64,000 nt of DNA from Streptomyces xylophagus (GTDB lineage: Bacteria; Actinomycetota; Actinomycetes; Streptomycetales; Streptomycetaceae), in the NCBI RefSeq assembly GCF_000716435.1, contig NZ_JNWO01000007.1, positions 62,001 through 126,000 on the forward strand, written 5' to 3'. Below the pieces are notes generated by a model. The model made no database searches. It was given only the letters and a program-made list of their open reading frames with translations, and was not told the DNA's origin. Of this stretch, positions 25,186-33,075 are shown piece after piece; positions within the stretch are counted from its first letter, which is position 1, and each line of letters begins with the position of its first letter. The position numbers were made by a program, and so were the translations under genes.

Positions 25186-26817
25186 ATGCACGCAGACCTC
25201 CTCTTCACAGGCGGCCCTGTCCTCACCCCCGAGGGCCGCACCGCGACCGCCGTGGCCGTCACCGGCGACCGGATCACCGCCGTAGGCCATGCCGAGGTGC
25301 GCGACCTTGCCGGGCCACGCACCCAAGTCGTTGATCTGGCGGGGCGGTTGCTGCTGCCCGGGTTCCAGGACGCGCATGTGCATCCGGTGCCGGCGGGGCT
25401 GGAGCTGACCCAGTGCGATCTGACGCGGGCCAAGACCGCGGAGGACACGGTCGCCGCTGTGCGGGCCTATGCGGACGCGCATCCCGAGCGGGAGTGGATC
25501 ACCGGGGGCGGATGGTCGATGGAGGCGTTCGAGGGGGGTACGCCGACGAAGGAGTTGCTGGACTCGGTCGTACCGGACCGGCCGGTGTATCTGCCCAACC
25601 GGGATCATCACGGTGCCTGGGTCAACAGTCGGGCCCTGGAGTTGGCGGACATCACGCGGGCCACGGCCGACCCGATGGACGGGCGAATCGAGCGTGACGC
25701 CTCGGGTGAGCCGACCGGGACGCTCCAGGAGGGGGCGATGCAGTTGGTCGGCCGGCTCACGCCTCCGGCCACCCCCGCCGACCGGCTGGCCGCACTGCTG
25801 CACGCCCAACGACACCTGCACTCACTCGGCATCACGGCCTGGCAGGACGCGCTCGTCGGGGAGTTCCTGGGGATGGACGATCCGTCGGACGCGTATCTCG
25901 CGGCGGCCCGGGACGGTTCGCTCACCGCGCGGGTCGTCGGCGCGCTGTGGTGGGACCGCGAGCGCGGGGCCGAGCAGATCCCCGAACTCGTCGAGCGGCG
26001 GGCCGCGTTGAGCCACGGCCGATTCAGCGCGGGCAGTGTGAAGCTGATGCTGGACGGGGTCGCCGAGACCGGTACCGCAGCCCTGCTCGATCCCTACCTG
26101 GACAAGTGCGGCTGCGCCACGGCCAATCGGGGCACCAGCTTCATCGATCCGGAGCAACTGCCCAAGTACGTCGTCGAGTTGGACGCGCTCGGCTTCCAGT
26201 GCCACTTCCACGCGCTGGGCGACCGGGCCGTACGGGACGCGCTGGACGCCGTGGAGGCGACGCGGGCCGCGAACGGGCCGAGTGACACCCGGCCGCATCT
26301 CGCGCACCTTCAAGTGGTGCACCCGGACGATGTGGCGCGGTTCGTACGACTCGGCGCGGTGGCGAACATCCAACCGCTGTGGGCCGCGCACGAACCGCAG
26401 ATGGACGAGCTGACGATCCCGTTCCTCGGGCCCGAACGGGCCTTGTGGCAGTACCCGTTCGGGGCACTGCTCCATTCCGGGGCCACGCTCGCGGCGGGCA
26501 GCGACTGGCCAGTCAGCAGCCCCGATCCGCTGCAGGGCATCCATGTCGCGGTCAACCGGGTCGAACCCGGAAGCACCGGGCCGGTGTTCCTGCCCGGGGA
26601 GCGCATCGGGCTCGCCGAAGCGCTCACGGCGTACACCGCGGGTTCGGCGTACGCGAACCATCTGGACGACACCGGCCGGGTGGTGGCGGGGGCGTTGGCG
26701 GATCTGGTGGTCCTGGACCGCGACCCGTTCGCCGGTCCGCCGGAGGAGATCGCGGAGACGAGGGTGGCGCTGACCTACGTGGGAGGAGAGGGAGTGTACG
26801 CAGCTCAGGGGGCGTGA
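25186..26817 (+). CDS. YtcJ-like amidohydrolase
   Basis: The 543-residue enzyme has metal ligands FQDAHVHPVPAG near the start, CHFHALGDRAVRDALDAVE and SHTRPHLAHLQVVH-like segments in the middle, and AAGSDWPVSSPDPLQGIHVA near the end, together typical of amidohydrolase_3 (YtcJ, N-substituted formamide deformylase). It hydrolyses C-N bonds with bound metal. Length is normal for the family. AAGGATA precedes ATG 25186. The operon with the upstream permease suggests a scavenging pathway controlled by the divergent TetR. Confidence 0.92.
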   Translation: MHADLLFTGGPVLTPEGRTATAVAVTGDRITAVGHAEVRDLAGPRTQVVDLAGRLLLPGFQDAHVHPVPAGLELTQCDLTRAKTAEDTVAAVRAYADAHPEREWITGGGWSMEAFEGGTPTKELLDSVVPDRPVYLPNRDHHGAWVNSRALELADITRATADPMDGRIERDASGEPTGTLQEGAMQLVGRLTPPATPADRLAALLHAQRHLHSLGITAWQDALVGEFLGMDDPSDAYLAAARDGSLTARVVGALWWDRERGAEQIPELVERRAALSHGRFSAGSVKLMLDGVAETGTAALLDPYLDKCGCATANRGTSFIDPEQLPKYVVELDALGFQCHFHALGDRAVRDALDAVEATRAANGPSDTRPHLAHLQVVHPDDVARFVRLGAVANIQPLWAAHEPQMDELTIPFLGPERALWQYPFGALLHSGATLAAGSDWPVSSPDPLQGIHVAVNRVEPGSTGPVFLPGERIGLAEALTAYTAGSAYANHLDDTGRVVAGALADLVVLDRDPFAGPPEEIAETRVALTYVGGEGVYAAQGA

Positions 26818-26923
26818 GCAGTAACAGAGATCACGACTGGGGCACCGCGTAGATCATTTACGCTCTGGGCAGCCTCGTACCGCTTCTCGGTTCAACTTTC
26901 TTACCGCGAAGCGCAGTTCGAGG

Positions 26924-26952
26924 GCGCGGGCGGTCGAACGGACCGCCCGCGC
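26924..26952 (+). terminator. 12-bp stem-loop in front of the terpene synthase gene
   Basis: GCGCGGGCGGTC (26924-26935) and GACCGCCCGCGC (26941-26952) are perfectly complementary with a 5-nt loop. It may terminate the amidohydrolase operon or act as a leader attenuator for the terpene synthase, whose ATG is 43 bp downstream. Confidence 0.55.
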
Positions 26953-26995
26953 GCAGTGGGGGGACTCCCGTGTTCCGTCTCCCGAAAGGAAGCGC

Positions 26996-28009
26996 ATGCC
27001 TCAGGACGTCACCTTCGACCTCCCCTTCGACACCCCCGTCAGCGACCATATGGAGTACGCCCGGGCCCGCCATCTGCGCTGGATCTGGGACATGGGCCTG
27101 GTGCGCAGCCAGGCCGGGTTCGAGGAGTACCGGTCATGGGATCTCCCGCAGGCCGCGGCCCGCACGTATCCGCACGCGTCGGCCGCCGACATGGTCGTCC
27201 TGATGAACTGGTTCTCGCTGGCGTTCCTCTTCGACGACCAGTTCGACGCGGGCCGGCCCGACCGCGCCGACCGAATCCTGGACGTGGCACGGGAGTTGAT
27301 CGTCACGCCCTTGCGTCCGGCGGGCAGCAGGCCCCGGGTCGTCTGCCCGATCACCGTGGCCTGGACGCAGGTGTGGGACCACCTTTCGGATGGCATGTCC
27401 CTGACCTGGCGGACGCGGTTCGCCGCGTCCTGGGGACGGTTCCTGGTGGCGCACTGCGAGGAGGTCGACCTGGCGGCCCGGGGCATCGCGGGCACGCTGG
27501 ACCTAGAGGAGTACACGGAGTTCCGGCGCCGCACGGTCGGCATCCACCACAGCATCGACGCCGGGGAACGCAGCCGAGGCTTCGAGGTCCCGGCACAGGT
27601 TCAGGCACATCCCCTGATGGAACGCATGCGTGACCTCGCCGCCGACACCATCGGTTTCATGAACGACATCCACTCCTTCGAACGCGAACGACGCCGGGGA
27701 GACGGCCACAACCTGATAGCCGTGCTCCACCGGGAGCGCGGCCTGTCGTGGGAGGCGGCAGCCGAAGAGGCCTACCGAATGACGAACGCCTGCCTGGCCG
27801 AGTACCTCGAGCTCGAGTCCCAAGTCCCGCAGATGTGCGACGAGTTGAGCCTGGACGAGGACGAGCGCCTCCGAGTGCGCCAGGGCGTGGAGGCAATCCA
27901 GCACTGGATCAACGGCAACTACGAGTGGGCGCTGGTGTCGGGCCGGTACGCGGAGAAGAAGACGGAGTTGGCGGGCAAGGGTTCGGTGGACGACTTGTTG
28001 GCAGTCTGA
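26996..28009 (+). CDS. Class I terpene synthase
   Basis: The 337-residue enzyme has the aspartate-rich motif DDQFD (Asp80-Asp84) in SLAFLFDDQFDAG. The NSE triad is N223-D-I-H-S227-F-E-R-E231, and a conserved C-terminal stretch NGNYEWALVSGRYAEK carries the RY pair. This is the complete metal-binding set of bacterial sesqui- or diterpene cyclases, and the length fits a single-domain sesquiterpene synthase. The product cannot be read from sequence. GAAAGGAAGC precedes ATG 26996. The gene ends at a strong terminator and faces the conservon P450, a possible tailoring partner. Confidence 0.95.
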   Translation: MPQDVTFDLPFDTPVSDHMEYARARHLRWIWDMGLVRSQAGFEEYRSWDLPQAAARTYPHASAADMVVLMNWFSLAFLFDDQFDAGRPDRADRILDVARELIVTPLRPAGSRPRVVCPITVAWTQVWDHLSDGMSLTWRTRFAASWGRFLVAHCEEVDLAARGIAGTLDLEEYTEFRRRTVGIHHSIDAGERSRGFEVPAQVQAHPLMERMRDLAADTIGFMNDIHSFERERRRGDGHNLIAVLHRERGLSWEAAAEEAYRMTNACLAEYLELESQVPQMCDELSLDEDERLRVRQGVEAIQHWINGNYEWALVSGRYAEKKTELAGKGSVDDLLAV

Positions 28010-28020
28010 AAGAGGGGGCA

Positions 28021-28052
28021 AGCTGCCCGGCCAGGGGTCGGGCAGCTTTTTT
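28021..28052 (+). terminator. Intrinsic terminator of the terpene synthase gene
   Basis: AGCTGCCCG (28021-28029) and CGGGCAGCT (28039-28047) form a 9-bp stem with a 9-nt loop; the right arm runs into a T-tract at 28047-28052. It is a textbook rho-independent terminator. Confidence 0.9.
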
Positions 28053-28095
28053 AGGGGCGCGGGGAACTGCGCGACCAGCCCCCACCGGCCCGCAC
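28053..28095. repeat. Recurrent Streptomyces intergenic element
   Basis: The segment containing GGGGCGCGGGGAACTGCGCG and ACCAGCCCCCACCGGCCCGC follows the terminator directly. From memory, near-identical stretches recur at many gene ends in Streptomyces chromosomes; copy number cannot be tested within this window, where I see only one copy. Confidence 0.5.
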
Positions 28096-28111
28096 CCGAA
28101 GTACTACCGAC

Positions 28112-29365
28112 TCACACGGCGAATTCAACCGGCAGCGCATCCAATCGCGACTCCCACGTAGACGCCGTAGAAGTCAACGCCTCCGCCAAAACCCCCAACC
28201 GCACCCCCGGCAACCGATGCAGCAACACGTCCACCCCGACCTCAAGAATCGCCTGCCCGATACTCTGCCCCGGGCACTCGTGCGGCCCCGAACTGAACGC
28301 CAGATGCGACTCGTTGCCCTGCATGGACATCCCCGCGTCCGGCCGAACCTCCGGATCGACATTCCCCGCGCCGAGCCCGAGGACGAGCAGGTCCCCCTCC
28401 TCGATCCGATGCCCCCCGAGTTCAAGATCCGCCGTAGCGAACCGCCCTGGCATGACGGCCAACGGCGGGGTGTCCCACATGACTTCCTCAACCACCGCCG
28501 AGACAGTCAACTGCCCACTCACCAGGCCGGAAAGCCGCGAGGTGTCGGTAAGGATCCGCTGCAACACCCGAGCCAACAAGTTGCTCGTAGTGGTGTGCGC
28601 GGCGATCAGCACGAGCCGAAGATGCATCACGACCTCTTCCGCATCGAGCCCCGCGGGGTGCTCGATGAGCGCGGTGGTGAAATCGGAACCCGGCTCGGCC
28701 CGTTTGCGCTCGGCGAGTTCACCGAGGATCGAGATGATGCGGTCGTTGTGCAGCAGTGCGTCCTCACCACCCTTGAGAACCTGGGCACTTGATTCGACGA
28801 GCCGGTTCCCGTCCCTCGCAGGAAGCCCCAGAATCCGGGTGAGAACAAGCATCGGCAGGTACTCGGCATAGTCCGCCACCAGATCAGCGCGCCCGGCACC
28901 CGCGAACGCGTCAATCTGCTTGTTGGCGAAGTAAGTCGCGTGCCGCCGGACACCCCGCCCGGCCGCCGCCAGCAACCCGTCGGTCACCGCGCCCCGCAAC
29001 CGACGGTGAGGTTCGCCGTCCTGGGAGACACAGTCCGGCCGCCACCCGACCATCGGCATGATCGGCGAGGTCTCCGAGACCCGCCCCTCGCGCCAGTCCC
29101 GCCAGATCCGCGCGTCCCGGGTGAACTGACGAGGGTTGTCCAGCACCCGCCGGTTGTCCCGGTACCCGAGGACCAGCCACGCCGGGACGTCGCCTTCGAG
29201 CAACACCGGTGCGACGGAGCCGTGTTGCTCGCGCAGCCGCTCGTAGATGCCGCGCGGGTCCGTCGCAGCGTCCGGCCCGTACAGTCGCGTGAGGTCGTCA
29301 CCCGACCCGTGTGCGACGGGGCAACCCCTCGGAGCATCGGGGCCGTTTAAGGTCTGGTCGGTCAT
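28112..29365 (-). CDS. cvnE: Conservon cytochrome P450, CYP157-like, lacking ExxR
   Basis: The 417-residue P450 has the I-helix LIAAHTTTSN and the heme loop FSSGPHECPGQSIG with Cys364. Its K-helix reads E294-V-M-W297, so the invariant Arg of ExxR is Trp. Loss of ExxR is the reported hallmark of the CYP157 family, which occurs with conservons in Streptomyces. The ATG overlaps the stop of the upstream Ras-like GTPase gene, so it is translated within the conservon operon. It may be a catalytic or a structural/regulatory P450. A link to the facing terpene synthase is inference. Confidence 0.9.
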   Translation of the reverse strand: MTDQTLNGPDAPRGCPVAHGSGDDLTRLYGPDAATDPRGIYERLREQHGSVAPVLLEGDVPAWLVLGYRDNRRVLDNPRQFTRDARIWRDWREGRVSETSPIMPMVGWRPDCVSQDGEPHRRLRGAVTDGLLAAAGRGVRRHATYFANKQIDAFAGAGRADLVADYAEYLPMLVLTRILGLPARDGNRLVESSAQVLKGGEDALLHNDRIISILGELAERKRAEPGSDFTTALIEHPAGLDAEEVVMHLRLVLIAAHTTTSNLLARVLQRILTDTSRLSGLVSGQLTVSAVVEEVMWDTPPLAVMPGRFATADLELGGHRIEEGDLLVLGLGAGNVDPEVRPDAGMSMQGNESHLAFSSGPHECPGQSIGQAILEVGVDVLLHRLPGVRLGVLAEALTSTASTWESRLDALPVEFAV

Positions 29366-29970
29366 CGGGGCTCCAGTGCGACGACGGCCGAGCGGTCCTT
29401 CAAGTGCCGTATCAGCGCGACCAGTACGTCACGGCTGGAGGAGCGGTCGCGGGCGTCGCAGGCCACGATCGGGATGTCCGGGGGGATGTCGAGGGCGTCC
29501 CGTATCTCGTCGAGCGGATGCTGTGGGGAGTCGGGGAAGACGTTCAGCGCGATGACGAACGGGACGTCCTGCCGCTCCATCTCCTCGATCGCCCGGAAAC
29601 TGGAGGCGAGCCGACGGGTGTCGACGAGGACCACCGCGCCGAGCGCGCCCTTGAACAGGCCGTTCCACAGGAACCAGAACCGCTCCTGACCGGGTGTACC
29701 GAACAGGTAGAGGACCAGCTCGTCGTTGATGCCGATCTTGCCGAAGTCGAGGCTGACGGTGGTCTCCGTCTTGTCGGTCACCCCGATGAGGTGGTCGACG
29801 CCGGCGCTCGCCTGGGTGAGGGTCTCCTCGGTGGTGAGCGGCTTGATGTCGCTGACCGAGCGGACCATCGTGGTCTTCCCGGTGCCGAAACCGCCGGCGA
29901 TCATCACCTTCACCGAGCGGGTACCGTCACCGACCGGGGAGCCGGGATGGTCAAAGCCTTTGAAGTCCAC
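29362..29970 (-). CDS. cvnD: Conservon Ras/Rab-like GTPase (CvnD)
   Basis: This 202-residue small GTPase has the G1 loop GGFGTGKTT, GTPGQERFWFLWNGL as G3, and NVFPDSPQHPL at the G4 position. GVDHLIGVTDKTETTVSLDFG is the effector region typical of CvnD/MglA-like proteins. It switches between GDP and GTP states downstream of the CvnA ATPase. GTG 29970 is preceded by AGGAGG at 7 bp and overlaps the DUF742 gene by 20 bp; the P450 gene follows with ATGA overlap. Confidence 0.95.
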   Translation of the reverse strand: MDFKGFDHPGSPVGDGTRSVKVMIAGGFGTGKTTMVRSVSDIKPLTTEETLTQASAGVDHLIGVTDKTETTVSLDFGKIGINDELVLYLFGTPGQERFWFLWNGLFKGALGAVVLVDTRRLASSFRAIEEMERQDVPFVIALNVFPDSPQHPLDEIRDALDIPPDIPIVACDARDRSSSRDVLVALIRHLKDRSAVVALEPR

Positions 29971-30322
29971 TGAGTACCTCCTCAAGGAGCGCGAGGTCGG
30001 GCCCGCGGCCGGCGTCGTGCGCCGGGATGGGGTCACGGGCTTCGACGCGGTCTGCCTCCAGCAGATCCGCCAGCAGCACCGCGAGAATGTTGAAGGGCAG
30101 TCCGAGGTGGGCGCCGAGTTCGGCCACCGACAGCGGTTCGCGGCAGCGCCGGAGGATCTCCTCGTGCTCGTGCTGCATGCCCGGTACGGGCGCGGTACGG
30201 GAGACGATGAGGGTCGCCACGTCGAGGCTCGACGCCGAACCACCCGGTCCGCTGCGCCCTCCGGTGAGGACGTAGTAACGCTCAAGACCGGACGGATCGG
30301 TGGGCCGGCGGGGAGCACTCAT
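29951..30322 (-). CDS. cvnC: Conservon DUF742 protein (CvnC)
   Basis: The 123-residue protein has RYYVLTGGRSGPGGSASSLDVATLI and CREPLSVAELGAHLGLPFNILAVLLADL, the conserved winged-helix-like DUF742 domain. In conservons it binds the roadblock partner and the GTPase. Its ATG overlaps the stop of the roadblock gene (ATGA), and its 3' end overlaps the GTPase gene. Confidence 0.95.
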   Translation of the reverse strand: MSAPRRPTDPSGLERYYVLTGGRSGPGGSASSLDVATLIVSRTAPVPGMQHEHEEILRRCREPLSVAELGAHLGLPFNILAVLLADLLEADRVEARDPIPAHDAGRGPDLALLEEVLSGLQRL

Positions 30323-30729
30323 CCAGAGTGCTCCTCCAGGCGCGGAGTGGTGCCGAGGAGCTCACCCATCCTGCGGGCCATGTCCCGCATCTGGTGCCCG
30401 AGCAGGCCCTGGTCGAGGCCCTCCCGGGCCAGCACGCCGAGATACGTCTCGACACCCGCGCGCACCACGAAGAGATGGCCGCCGTCGACCTCGATCATCG
30501 CCAGCCGCAACTGCCCCGCGTACTTGGGGAACTGCTCGGCGACCGGCTGGGCCAGCGCCTGCAGACCGGCCACCACGGCGGCGAAGCGGTCCACGTCGTC
30601 GGGGTCCTCCGCGCCGAAGGAGGTGATCGCCTTGCCGTCGCTGGAGGCCACCAGGGCGAAGCGGATCTCCGGGATGGACTCCACCAGATCGCGGAGCGCC
30701 CAGCTCACGTCGGTTCCCTGTTGCGTCAT
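30319..30729 (-). CDS. cvnB: Conservon roadblock/LC7 protein (CvnB)
   Basis: This 136-residue protein begins MTQQGTDVSWALRDLVESIPEIRFALVASSDGKAITSFG, the Roadblock/LC7 fold of MglB-like GTPase-activating or exchange partners. AGQLRLAMIEVDGGHLFVVRAGVETYLGVLA continues the domain. It lies 5 bp downstream of cvnA and overlaps cvnC. It should form the regulatory complex with CvnD at the membrane sensor. Confidence 0.95.
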   Translation of the reverse strand: MTQQGTDVSWALRDLVESIPEIRFALVASSDGKAITSFGAEDPDDVDRFAAVVAGLQALAQPVAEQFPKYAGQLRLAMIEVDGGHLFVVRAGVETYLGVLAREGLDQGLLGHQMRDMARRMGELLGTTPRLEEHSG

Positions 30730-30734
30730 GTGAA

Positions 30735-32453
30735 CTAGTCGCTCTCTTCCGTGCTGTGCTCGGTGAACTCGCGGCCTGCGGACGCCGGTTCCTCCCCCGC
30801 GGTCTCCCGTCCGGCGGTGGCGAAGGCGGCCAGGCCGGTGAAGGAGGCGTCGGGCGGGACCGCGGAGACGGCCATCTCCCCGGTCCGCTCGGCCCGTTCG
30901 GCCGCCGGTGGCCGCGCCGTCTCGCCGCGTCTGCTGCGGCGCCTGGGCAGTCCGCCGGGCGTGGTGTCCTGTGCCGCGGCGGTCCCGTCCGGGGTCCCGG
31001 CGCCGGACGGTACACGTGTCAGCGCCGCGGTCGCGGCCGTCGCGGCGGCCTGGAACGAGGGGGTGCCGGTCACGGCGGCCGGGGGCAGTTGGCTGAAGTA
31101 CTTGTGCGGGACCACGACGACCACCGAGGTGCCGAGCCAGGGCGAGTCGGCGAAGGTGACGCGGATGCCGTAGCGGCGGGCGAGAGTGCCGACGACACGG
31201 AGGCCGATGCTGGCGTCCTCCGAGATCCCGCCGAGGCCGGGTCCCGCGCCGGTGCCGGCGAGGGCGTGTTCGGCCTCGCGCCTGGACTCCTCGCTCAGAC
31301 CCTTGCCGGAGTCCTGGATCTCGATGCCGACGCCGTTCGGCACCTCCTTGCCGGAGACGATGACCGGTTCGGTGGGCGGCGAGTAGCGGGCCGCGTTGTC
31401 GAGGAGGTGGGCGAAGATCAGCGTGAGGTGGTCCACCAGGCCGCCGTCGACGCCTAGTTCGGGCAGATGGCGTACGTCGACCCGCTGGAAGTCCTTGATC
31501 CGGCCGATGCCGCCGCGCACCACGCTGAGCAGGCGCTGCGGTTCCTGCCACTGCCGGCCGGGCCGGTCCGAGCCGCCGAGCACACCGACGCTCGCGGCGA
31601 GACAGTCGGCAGGGCCGATCTCCTGGTCCAGCTCCATCAGACCGCGGGCGACGGCGGGCAACCGCCCGTGCTCGCCCTGGAGTTCGTGCAGTCGGCCGCG
31701 GAGCTTGCCGGTCAGTACGTGGATGCGGTTGCCGATGCTGATGACGGCCTGCTCGGCGGCGGTGGAGCGGTTGAACTCCTCCTCGACGCCGATGAGCGAG
31801 ATCCGCAGCACCTTGCGGAGTTCGGCCTGGAGCTCGGCGCTGACCTTCGCGCACTGGTCGGCGACCGGCAGCAGGTCGTCGATGGAATCACCCGCGCGCA
31901 ACTGCTTGAGCGCGTCCGGGAGTTGCTCGTCGGCGAGCCTGGCCACCGCGGCGAGCTGGTGGGCCAGCTGCTCCTGCCACACCTCGGCCTGGTCGGCGAG
32001 CTGCGCCTCGAAGGACGCGGCCTGCTCGGTCAGTCGCTCCTCGAACGCCCGCGCCTGCTCACCGAGTTGGGTCTCATAGGCATGGGAGCGATCGGTGAGT
32101 TGAGTCTCGTAGGCGCCGGAGTGCTCGGTCAGCCGCGCCTCCAGCGTGGCGCGCTCGGCGCCGAACTTCCGCTCCAGGCCCGCCACATGGTGCTGCCACT
32201 GCTGGGAGTGCTCGGCCTGCGCGGTGCGGAAACCGCTTTCGGCGCGGCGCAGTTGAGTCCGGCTACGGACGAGCAGTCGTACGCACACGGCACTGGCCGC
32301 CGTGGCCGCCGCTCCGGCGACGGTCGCGGTTATTCGCTCCGGGCTCATGAACGTGGCGGCGACGGTCCCGCCCCCTAACGCCAGCGGCATCAGCCACCAG
32401 CTGTACCAGGCGACAGGTGCCCGCGCCGCCGGTGGCGGAGTGGCGAGTTCCAT
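30735..32453 (-). CDS. cvnA: Conservon sensor-like membrane ATPase (CvnA)
   Basis: The 572-residue protein has two N-terminal membrane segments (about 15-62) with almost no external loop. A coiled coil follows, with Leu at 108, 119, 130, 141, 152 and 163, an exact 11-residue period. Then come a helical dimerisation region, a histidine-kinase-type ATPase domain (DNAARYSPP, IQDSGKGLS, GLRVVGTLARRYGIRV) and a disordered tail. No phosphoacceptor His of the usual H-box is evident, as expected for CvnA. ATG 32453 is chosen because GAAGG lies 6 bp upstream. Confidence 0.93.
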   Translation of the reverse strand: MELATPPPAARAPVAWYSWWLMPLALGGGTVAATFMSPERITATVAGAAATAASAVCVRLLVRSRTQLRRAESGFRTAQAEHSQQWQHHVAGLERKFGAERATLEARLTEHSGAYETQLTDRSHAYETQLGEQARAFEERLTEQAASFEAQLADQAEVWQEQLAHQLAAVARLADEQLPDALKQLRAGDSIDDLLPVADQCAKVSAELQAELRKVLRISLIGVEEEFNRSTAAEQAVISIGNRIHVLTGKLRGRLHELQGEHGRLPAVARGLMELDQEIGPADCLAASVGVLGGSDRPGRQWQEPQRLLSVVRGGIGRIKDFQRVDVRHLPELGVDGGLVDHLTLIFAHLLDNAARYSPPTEPVIVSGKEVPNGVGIEIQDSGKGLSEESRREAEHALAGTGAGPGLGGISEDASIGLRVVGTLARRYGIRVTFADSPWLGTSVVVVVPHKYFSQLPPAAVTGTPSFQAAATAATAALTRVPSGAGTPDGTAAAQDTTPGGLPRRRSRRGETARPPAAERAERTGEMAVSAVPPDASFTGLAAFATAGRETAGEEPASAGREFTEHSTEESD

Positions 32454-32654
32454 CTGCATCCTTCGAAGCGACACGAACGAACAGGGGGGTGTGCGAGGAC
32501 AGACCGCACTCAGGAGGACGCACCGCCAGCCGACCCGTGACGATCACGTCAACTCGCTGCGCCGCACGGGAGCTTATCGGGTTTGAACCGTAAAAGATCA
32601 ACCTCACGACCGTGCGGAAGTGAGGGTTCCGTCACTCTCCGGAAAGTCTGAACA

Positions 32655-32668
32655 TGGACATGTGTCCA
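32655..32668. promoter_or_regulatory. TGGACA-N2-TGTCCA operator copy 1
   Basis: TGGACATGTGTCCA has perfect six-base arms around TG, upstream of the DUF1304-TetR operon. A second copy follows with centres 21 bp apart, two helical turns. Confidence 0.75.
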
Positions 32669-32675
32669 GTTATGA

Positions 32676-32689
32676 TGGACACCTGTCCA
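32676..32689. promoter_or_regulatory. TGGACA-N2-TGTCCA operator copy 2
   Basis: TGGACACCTGTCCA repeats the arms of copy 1 around CC, 24 bp before the DUF1304 start. The spacing between copies suits cooperative binding by two TetR dimers on one face. Confidence 0.75.
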
Positions 32690-32712
32690 AGATGACGAGG
32701 AGTCGACTGATC

Positions 32713-33075
32713 ATGGAAACGCTCGCGAACGTGCTGGTCGGACTGGTGGCCGCGCTGCATCTGTACATCCTGGTGCTGGAAATGTTCCTGTGGCAGAAGA
32801 AGCCCGGGCGCGGTCTGCACGGCTTCGACCCCGAGATGGCGAGAGCGACCGCACCCCTGGCCGCCAACCAGGGCCTGTACAACGGCTTCCTCGCCGCGGG
32901 TCTGGTCTGGGGTCTGATCGCCGCCGATCCGACAGGCTTCCGCGCCCAGGTGTTCTTCCTGAGCTGTGTCGTGGTCGCGGGTGTCTACGGCGCGGTGACG
33001 GCGAACCGGCGCATCCTGTTCGCGCAGGCGCTGCCCGGCGCGCTGGCCCTGGCCGCCGTCCTGATCGCCCGGTGA
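32713..33075 (+). CDS. DUF1304 membrane protein
   Basis: This 120-residue protein has four hydrophobic helices: ETLANVLVGLVAALHLYIL, GLYNGFLAAGLVWGLIA, VFFLSCVVVAGVYGAV and ALPGALALAAVLIA. EMFLWQKKPGRGLHGFD and ANQGLYNGFLAAGLVWG are DUF1304 signatures. The function is unknown; the family is often next to its own repressor, as here. ATG 32713 lies 10 bp after AGGAG; an alternative in-frame ATG at 32692 overlaps the operator end. The TetR gene overlaps it by 4 bp. Confidence 0.9.
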   Translation: METLANVLVGLVAALHLYILVLEMFLWQKKPGRGLHGFDPEMARATAPLAANQGLYNGFLAAGLVWGLIAADPTGFRAQVFFLSCVVVAGVYGAVTANRRILFAQALPGALALAAVLIAR

